Source of the DNA: Ceraceosorus guamensis
Lineage: Eukaryota > Basidiomycota > Exobasidiomycetes > Ceraceosorales > Ceraceosoraceae
Assembly: GCF_003144195.1 (NCBI RefSeq)
Contig: NW_020290023.1
Span: 124,001-188,000, forward strand
DNA length: 64,000 nt
Direction of reading: 5' to 3'
Position 1 is the first letter of the stretch; each line of letters opens with the position of its first letter. A model generated the notes under the pieces. It was not told where the DNA came from and searched no databases. It was given only the letters and a program-made list of their open reading frames with translations. This document shows, piece after piece, positions 56,759-64,000 of the stretch. The translations under genes were made by a program, and so were the position numbers.

Positions 56759-59746
56759 TTAGACGGGAGGGCCGGGCAAAAAGGCCAACCTCTTCAGCAG
56801 ATCCTCTGCTTCTGCGGTGTGCTCAGTATTGGCCGCGATGACCCTCGTCAAGTACTCGTTGGCAAGGGCCGGATTCGCTTCCCTTTGTGGTATCGCGGCG
56901 TCTGGAATTTGGTGCGCAAACTCTTGACTATCTAGATCCATAGCCGAGGTATCCTTGTCTCTTTGCGCGCCCGCTCGTGCGATTTGAGAGTTCTTGATGT
57001 GTCGCAACGCATTTGGGTTCAACAGAGCTTCTCTCTCCTTGCGTTTCTGATTCTCCGAAGCAATGTCTCCCATTTCCCACCGTGCCGCCACAACATAGCT
57101 GGCGACGTATCTCTCGAAAGGTAAAGGGTCCGCACTCTCTCTGGCTCCTTCTACCAAATCCACAATGCGTTTGTGCCACGTTGCTGCAGCAAGAATATCG
57201 CCCGCCGCTTCATAAAGCGTAATGATGCACTCGATGTGGCTGATCTGGTCAATGGTCGCCATGCTCGCAGAGCCGACGCTGAGTGCTCGCTTGTAGCACG
57301 ATATGGCATGCTGGGATCTGCGTCAAATCGACTGAAGGTGCTCAGCTGAGTGCAGGCGCGCTGAGCCTTTTTGTATCTTTCGGACTAACCTGCCAAGTTT
57401 TTCGTAGCAATTGGCTTGCGCGATCCAGAGGGATGGAAGAAAGGGGCTGCCATCGGAAAGGATCGCATGTCAGCCGAGGACGACCGGCTTCAGTGGACGC
57501 GCCCCACCCACTTTAAAGCGCAGGCTTTTTGGAAATGATGCAAACAGTAGTGTGGCGCCTCGTTGAGCTCGTAGGCATAGCCAAGGCCGTACCAAGCTCG
57601 ATGGTCATGTGGCGCAATGTCTGTGTACCCAGGAAACGAATCAACGTGGCGCATCGTCGCAGCAATGCTGTGCTATACTTACCAATCGCCCGTCTATACA
57701 TTTCCGTCGCAGCTTGAGCATTCCGCAACTCAATATATGCGTGACCAAGCAGCACCCAAGCGTTGACGCAAGAGGGATCGAGCCGAAGTGCTCTTTGCAG
57801 GGCCTGCACAGATCGATGATGGTTGCCACGAGAGGTGTGATAATTGGCTGCGGTTCAAGGCATTGAAACGAGTGAGCAGATGGCACAATCAAAGCTCGCA
57901 CGGCCCACTCACCGAGAGCACAGCATATCTCTGCACTGTCGCGTCCGCTCTCGATCAGTGAGTTGGTAAGGTGAGCGAGCTCTTCGTACTTGTTCAACAC
58001 GAAAAGCAGATTTGAGTAGCCACCCAGGCCTTCGTTGCAGTGGGGATCAATTTGCCGGGCCTGTTTCCACAGCACCTCTGCTGCAGCATACTCTGCGAAG
58101 GGTCCAATGCGAGAAGTGAGTTCGCCGCACCTCGAGATCTCTCACCTCCTCTAGCTTCTCACCTTCCAGCACGTAGTGCGAATGCGCTTTGCAGCTCATG
58201 ACGTACGGACTGCCGGGAAATAATCGCAGTAGCGCTTCGCAGCGTTGCGGATCGTTCGTGCTGCGATGAATTCTGGCAATGTGGCGGCTGTGATGGCTCA
58301 CAAAGAACGCAGTCATGAAGGAATCTGGCAAGAGATCCGCGATTTCTCCAAGCTGCGGTGCACACGGACCTCATACTCAGGACAAGCGACGCACGGTCTG
58401 GAATGCGGACAACTCACTTCGCCGCTCTCAGGATTGAGCGCGGAACTGATCTCCAACCATGAAGACCAACAGTATGGAAACTCTGCCACACTGCGCACGA
58501 AACAGTCCAGGGCTTCGATGCGCTTTCCAAACTTTTGAAGCAGAATTCCTTTCCTGATTCATTTTGCGGGGCGAAGGCAACTGATTTTAGCGAAGGATGC
58601 CAAAGTCTCGTCAGGGCCCTGCTGATCGCACGTACAAGTACAGCAGAAAAGCATCGCTGGGATCGATGAGCTCGCGCAGAATGTTTAGCAAGCTGTCTGC
58701 TGTTTCTGCGCTTATGCCCTTATTTGAAGCGACTGCAGTGCACCTTACTCGTCAGCTAGCTGCCTATCAGCTCCCCGTGTGCAATACTCTCACCTGGGAT
58801 GATGGCTGCTTCAGTGTCCAGATGTCGCTCAGCGAGCTGCGCAGCGGAGCTTGTCAGTATCGAGCGCGCCGTGGCCCTCGCCGCCAACACCCACCAAGAA
58901 GCTGGCGTACAGCCGCAGAAATTTCGCCTTGTCGCCCGGCACCTTTCTGCTCTCGAGGACCCAGGCGCACCTCTCTAGCTGATGGGATCCGAACAGACTT
59001 CTCGCAAAAGCGTAATTGTCGGCATCGTAGTCGTCCATTACGTCAGCGCTGCTCCATCGCTGCAGCGAGTCCGCATCGACGCTAGATAACCTCGAAGTGT
59101 CTTGGGAAGAGGCAAAGTGGACATGAGCGCTGCCCTGATCTGATGGAGAGTAAGGCCTGGCCAATGGAGAGGGAGGCAGACGAAAGGATGCGAATCGTCC
59201 GCTCTCATCTGCGCCTTTTGCAGGTGACGCCGCAACGTTACTAGCCTGACCGGGCGACAGGAGATGCGTGGACGAGCTGACCAGATTGTTGCCTCCTAGA
59301 GCGGGTGTCGAATGCACAGGAAAGGCAGAGCGCGTGTATCTGGCCGGGGTGGAGCTTGGCGCCCCTCGACGGGTCGTGCCAGCTCTTGCGGTCGTCGATG
59401 GCGCATCACCGGCATCTTGCGGCTCGTCGAAGTGCAAGTCTTCCGATCTAGGCACATGTGCAAGAAGTTCCTGAGCCCTGTAGTCACAGCATCGCGCCGA
59501 TAGAACCCATCAGCACATGTGCCTGAGCGAGTAGCAAGAAGTGACAACGCACCAAGAGGCAGCAGAAAGCAGAGATCGATCTTCCAGCTCTCTCACTGCC
59601 GCCCTGAGACTCGCTCGAGCCCGGCTAGGGCCGCTGTCCGGAAAAGAGGAGCGCAAGCCAAAGATGTGACTGCCCATCTGCTCCTCTTTGTCGCTCACGT
59701 CGGATCGCTCGAAGCCTGATCCATCGCTGAGGTCTGCCTTTAGCAT
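56759..59746 (-). CDS. CDC23: anaphase-promoting complex subunit 8 / CDC23
   Basis: Eleven exons: 59746-59553, 59477-58895, 58836-58794, 58705-58636, 58553-58418, 58352-58163, 58092-57913, 57847-57683, 57620-57512, 57446-57390 and 57317-56759, total 2286 nt, 761 residues. APC8 is a TPR scaffold of the APC/C ubiquitin ligase. The N-terminus (SLRAAVRELEDRSLLSAASW/AQELL) matches the family's N-terminal dimer region; a ~120-residue Ser/Pro-rich insertion follows (59080-59440). TPRs: LLYLKGILLQKFGKRIEALD, FPYCWSSWLEISS, LWKQARQIDPHCNEGLGGYS, NYHTSRGNHHRSVQALQRAL, NAWVLLGHAYIELRNAQAA, HRAWYGLGYAYELNEAPHY, LWIAQANCYEKLGRSQHAI and HIECIITLYEAAGDILAAA. Small exons of 43, 57 and 70 nt were placed by rejoining these blocks in phase. 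The C-terminal exon after the TPRs has an acidic, disordered stretch. Confidence 0.9.
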
Positions 59747-60294
59747 CACGACGTTGACTGAAGTACGGCACGAGCTACGCTCTCTGTATCTCAAGACTCA
59801 AGCCTGGAGTGGTTGCGCCGTTACGTCGTCAGTTGTGACGCTGCAGGTGTTGGTCGTTTGTGGAGAACATCGGCCGCACGTCACCCCGACGCGTGGTGTC
59901 CTGCGCGCCATGCACACACGTGTCACGCGGCCATCACTCGGTGACTGTGCGAAGACAAGAGTCAACAGTGCCTTTTGCAAGGACGCTTGTGACTTTCTCA
60001 CAAACCTCAAGCTTTTTGACGCGTGTCTTTCTTATTCGACATTCTTATTATGACACTATACGTAACCGCACACTACATTCTGGCACCTCCTTCGCAAGCA
60101 GTCTTACCAGCTGGCATGACTTGTCAATGCGCACCCTTCGCGAGTGACCACATCAACGCCCGATTCAATCGCTCTTGGGCACACGCGCAAAAGTCTGGAC
60201 TTGACGGGACTCATGCATTTTCAAAAGGAGGGTCGATCACCCGTGCAAAGAGCGCTCGCTGCTTTGCTCTAACATGTACGTGACGACGCCTCTC
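59747..60294. other. CDC23 promoter / ATP1 3' region
   Basis: 548 nt between two minus-strand genes. It has several ACGTGTCACG/CACGTCAC words (59878-59930) and AT-richer sequence around 60020-60060. No gene seen. Confidence 0.5.
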
Positions 60295-62458
60295 TTACTT
60301 GGCGAAGCCTTCAACGTGAGCCTTGATGAAGGAGGTTAATTCCGCAGTGAGCTCCTTGGAGGGTTTGCCCTCGGCGACCTTGGCCAGCAAACTGGAGCCG
60401 CTGCCCTTGAGGTGCTCGAGGAAGCTTTCCTCCCAAGCCGTGATCTTGTCGGTTGGGATCGAGTCGAGGAGACCAGAGGTACCTGCGAAGATGAGGGGAA
60501 TCTGGATCTCGGTGGCCATGGGAACGAATTGGGGCTGCTTGAGCAGCTCGACGAGACGACCTCCACGGTCCAGGGTACGACGAGAAGCGGGGTCCAAGTC
60601 GGAACCGAATTGGGCGAAGGCAGCAAGCTCACGGTATTGAGCAAGCGACAGCTTCAAGCTACCAGCGACGGACTTGTAGAGCTTGGTCTGGGCGGCAGAT
60701 CCGACGCGAGATACAGACAGACCGACGTTGACGGCGGGGCGGATACCCTTGAAGAAGAGTTCGGACTCCAGGAAGATCTGACCGTCGGTAATCGAAATGA
60801 CGTTGGTGGGAATGAAAGCGGATACGTCACCACCCTGAGTCTCGATGACAGGCAGAGCAGTCAGAGATCCACCACCGTGCTTCTCGTTCATCTTGGCAGC
60901 ACGCTCGAGGAGACGAGAGTGCAGGTAGAAGACGTCACCAGGGTAGGCCTCACGTCCAGGAGGACGACGGAGCAGCAAGGACATTTGACGGTAGGCGACG
61001 GCCTGCTTGGACAAGTCATCGTAGATGATCAGAGCGTGGCGACCGTTGTCGCGGAACCACTCTCCAATAGCGCAACCAGAGAAGGGAGCGAGGTATTGCA
61101 AGGGAGCAGCCTCAGAAGCAGTGGCGGCGACGATGATGGTGTACTTCATGGCATCGTTGGCCTCGAGAGTCTTGACCAGCTGAGCGACAGTGGAACGCTT
61201 TTGTCCGACAGCGACGTAAACACAGTACAGCTTCTGAGACTCGTCCTTTCCGTCGTTCCATCGCTTTTGGTTGAGGATGGTGTCGATGGCGATGGCGGTC
61301 TTACCGGTTTGACGGTCACCAATGATCAGCTCACGCTGTCCACGGCCGATGGGAACCATGGCGTCGATGGGCTTGATACCGGTCTGCATGGGCTGGTTGA
61401 CGGAACGACGGGGCAGAATGCCAGGTGCCTTGAGCGAGGCACGGCGACGCTCAGCGGCCTCGATGGGGCCCTTGCCATCGATTGGGTTACCGAGGGCGTC
61501 GACGACACGGCCCAGCATGTTTGGACCGACGGGAACGTCGACGATGGATCCGGTACGCTTGACTGTGTCACCTTCGCGGATGGCACGGTCAGATCCAAAG
61601 ATGGAGACACCGACGTTGTCGGCTTCCAAGTTGAGGGCCATTCCACGGACACCAGAGCTGAATTCCACCATTTCGTCGGCCATGACATTGCGGAGACCGT
61701 AGACACGAGCAATACCATCACCGATGGCTAGAGAGGAGAAGCGTTGCACATGTCAGCGGCGGCTCGCAAGCTGCGTCAAACTGTTTTCGCAAGCGGCAGC
61801 TCGTGGTATCCGAGCGGCGTAGAGCCGCGTCATCACCCGCGTACTAAGTTGACAAGTGCGCATCGCACTCCTATCGCAAGTCACACGCCTGAACAAATGC
61901 TCGCGCCCTTGGCAAGCAATATGGGGCGATCCGCCCTGCTACGACGCCCAGTACAAGCGCATCTTTAACATGCTCGAGAGCGCGAATGTACTCACTCAGC
62001 ACACGGCCGGTCTCTTGAACATCACCACCGGAAGATGCGCCAGAGATGCGCTGCTCAAGGATGCTGCTGACTTCAGCGGCAGCTGCAAGGCAAGAAAAGA
62101 AGCAGACACTGGTCAGCACAAGACCCGAGGTGTGGACGCATCTACGACTACTCACCAGGCTTGGCCGTCGCGTAAGTGCGAACAGCCGAGGCGACGGAAG
62201 GGGCCGCAACGCGAGCCTGACAGGCGACAAGTCAGTTTGTTCATCAGCGCACTGGATTCGCAGGTAAAGGCGGACGAGCGAATGGTCGCTTGAGGCCTGT
62301 CCGAAGCTGAGTAGATCCCTCTGATCGGCTTCCTCGTCGATCTTTTTTTCGAACGAGGCCATTCTGTCCGCTCTTTTTCATACGACCTCCCTACTCACAG
62401 CTGGTGCGGCAGCGCGTGCCAAGTTGGCAGCGGCGAGTCCTGCAGGTCGAGCGAGCAT
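60295..62458 (-). CDS. ATP1: mitochondrial F1 ATP synthase subunit alpha
   Basis: Exons 62458-62399, 62216-62156, 62082-61996 and 61727-60295 give 546 residues, normal for the family. It is the non-catalytic nucleotide-binding subunit of the F1 hexamer in the mitochondrial matrix. The N-terminus is a typical presequence ([28 protein letters not shown]), rich in Ala and Arg with no acids. Mature-protein blocks: [37 protein letters not shown], Walker [14 protein letters not shown], Walker B region [75 protein letters not shown], ending in [12 protein letters not shown]. Three introns interrupt only the presequence and the first ~70 residues; the large last exon is strongly C-ending in codon use, as expected of a highly expressed gene. 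The intron-3 junction gives VLT-IGDG (family usually VLS). Confidence 0.97.
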
Positions 62459-63072
62459 ATTGCAGGTGATTTAAGGGGTCTGCGATGAGAAGAGTGAAGA
62501 AGACCTAACCGGAGTGGTGGACTGTGTGAGGAAGGGATAGGGTAGTCTGAGTTGCTAGCTAGCTGATCCTGCTCGGTCTGCTCTGAGCGCGCGCGCGCGA
62601 CGAAGAACCGCTTGCGCGAGCGGACGGACGGGCGGGGCGGGCGCGAGAGCACGGGCGCCCCGCCCGGCCTTCCCAGCCGTCGACTGTGCTGCTCCCTCGC
62701 GCGCTGTTGCTGCTGCTGCTGCTGCAACCGTGCGCGCGCGTGGTCTTCTTCGCTGGCGTGATGCCATGGCACCTGCGCGCGCGGTTGCACTTCTGGGCTG
62801 CTGCAGGCGGGCATGTTCGGAGTGCGCGGGTGCTAGACGAGGGCTCGCCAGTACGAGGCCACGTGTACGAACAACGGGTCGATCAAAGTTCTTGAAATCT
62901 GATCTTGGCAAGAATCTTCTCGGCCGAGCGAGACTCACGATTCGAAAAATTATTGAAGACCGCACACACCGCAACGTCGTACCCCAATCGAATGACGATT
63001 CGAACTCTGGCTACACCACTCACTCAAGGACCCTTTGACAGTCTGCAGTTCCCTTTATCATAGACAGGCAAG
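62459..63072. promoter_or_regulatory. divergent promoter of ATP1 and RLP24
   Basis: 614 nt between divergent starts of two growth-related genes. The ATP1-proximal part has alternating CG (about 62588-62600), GC boxes (GGGCGGGGCGGGCG, 62630-62643) and a CTG/CAG run (about 62706-62724); the RLP24-proximal part is AT-richer and carries GACTCACGATTCG (62932-62944). No TATA box is obvious. Confidence 0.5.
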
Positions 63073-63841
63073 ATGAGAATCAATCACTGCTTCTTCTGCT
63101 CGAGCCCGGTCTACCCGGGCAACGGCATCATGTTCGTTCGCAACGATGCCAAGCAACTCATCTTCTGCAGGTCCAAGTGCCACAAGAACTTCAAGATGAA
63201 GAGGAACCCCAGGAAGGTCAAATGGACCAAGGCTTTCAGAAAGGCTGCCGGAAAGGAGATGACGGTGGTGAGTGTCTAGATTCCGGGCTACTGGCGACGA
63301 CAGGATTCATCTACCAGCGCTTGCCCAGCCCACCGGGAGTAGGGAGGGCGGCTATGCACGATGACTCCTCTTATCCGTGCTGACATTCCCTCCCCCTTTC
63401 TTTTTCCACGCCACTCAAAGGACTCGACGCTGGAGTTTGAAAAGCGTCGCAACGTGCCAGTGCGATACTCGCGCGAGCTGGTGCAACAAACACTAAAGGC
63501 GATGGAGCGCATCGCCGAAATCCGAGCCAGGCGAGAGAATGCCTTTTACAAGGCGCGCATGCTCAAGGCCAAAGGAGGCGCAGCTGCTCGTCAAGAGAAG
63601 GATCGCTTGGAGGTGCACAAGAACAGGCATTTGCAAGGTGCCCTCGGAGCGGACAGGAAACGCTTGGCTGCGCAAAAGGAAAAGTTGGAGAGGATCAAGG
63701 TGCAGAACAAGGCCAGAAATGCGGCCAAGAAGAGCGCTCTGACACAGGGGAGCGGCCAGGCCATGTGAGTTGCCCATGATGATCACATTAAATGTCCAAG
63801 CTGACTAATTTCCGCATCGCAGGACTATGCAGGTCGATTAA
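63073..63841 (+). CDS. RLP24: ribosome biogenesis protein RLP24 (eL24-like)
   Basis: Exons 63073-63267, 63421-63764 and 63823-63841 give 185 residues. Rlp24 holds the eL24 site on pre-60S particles and recruits the AAA-ATPase Afg2/Drg1 in the cytoplasm. The N-terminal TRASH-type zinc finger is complete (C6, C9, C32, C36: [19 protein letters not shown] ... CRSKCHKNF) and continues [20 protein letters not shown], rejoined to [16 protein letters not shown]. The longer, basic, helical C-terminal tail ([36 protein letters not shown]) distinguishes it from ribosomal eL24. The last exon encodes only the end of TMQVD; its Met codon is split AT/G by the intron, which has a clear CTGAC/CTAAT branch site. 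The start is the first ATG after the divergent promoter. Confidence 0.95.
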
Positions 63842-64000
63842 AATCGAGCATGCAGTCGTCTCGGCAACTCGTCACCGTGTTCAAGACTCTTTGTACTTGT
63901 ATCCATTCACGACTTTCAGCAAATGCAGTCTCCGCGTGCGCTTCATGACTCTCAGCAAATGCATTCTCGGTAGATGCTGGACATTGGTGGCAGGCAAAGG

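Noticed and set aside
60412-61731. 439-codon open frame on the plus strand across ATP1
   Set aside because: Antisense shadow caused by the strong codon bias of ATP1; it has no independent features.

Overview
This 64 kb window is nuclear DNA of a basidiomycete fungus, most likely a smut-lineage (Ustilaginomycotina) yeast or plant pathogen. Supporting points are many short spliceosomal introns with GTGAGT-type donors and CTGAC/CTAAT-like branch sites, typical fungal gene families (HIR1, SLA1, VPS10, a PACT-domain spindle-pole protein, a vezatin/Inp2-type protein, cytochrome c heme lyase), and intergenic DNA full of short TCACGA/TCGTGA words that I associate with smut genomes. The lineage call is inference. 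I see no tRNA, rRNA, CRISPR array, transposon or viral remnant.

Layout, left to right: RPL28/uL15 (+, start codon split by an intron); a CHID1-like GH18 protein (+); a single-pass membrane protein with PPxY and PSAP motifs (+); a small polytopic membrane protein resembling DUF2306 (+); a 71-nt poly(C) tract ahead of a vezatin/Inp2-like myosin-binding protein (+); HIR1/HIRA (-); a RING plus coiled-coil protein (+); SLA1 (-); a PACT-domain spindle pole body protein of Pcp1/Spc110 type (+); VPS10 sortilin (-); CYC3 cytochrome c heme lyase (-); a ubiquitin-like plus BAG co-chaperone (+); an unrecognised Ser-rich protein (-); a 3.5 kb gene-poor interval; an unrecognised 419-residue protein (+); an acetyl/propionyl-CoA synthetase-like enzyme (+); CDC23/APC8 (-); mitochondrial ATP synthase alpha, ATP1 (-); RLP24 (+).

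Splice models were built by hand. Each was accepted only when donor and acceptor were GT/AG, phases matched, the total length was a multiple of three, and, where I know the family, conserved blocks rejoined across the junction. For the longer genes start codons are best guesses.

The genes are not a pathway cluster. Themes recur by chance or loosely: membrane traffic (SLA1, VPS10, the PPxY/PSAP protein, the Inp2-like protein), chromatin and mitosis (HIR1, CDC23, the PACT protein), mitochondria (ATP1, CYC3) and ribosomes (RPL28, RLP24). The most interesting items are the PPxY/PSAP membrane protein (a candidate Rsp5/ESCRT adaptor), the poly(C)71 tract, the split start codon of RPL28, the dense TCACGA motif field at 52.7-53.7 kb, and two unrecognised genes.
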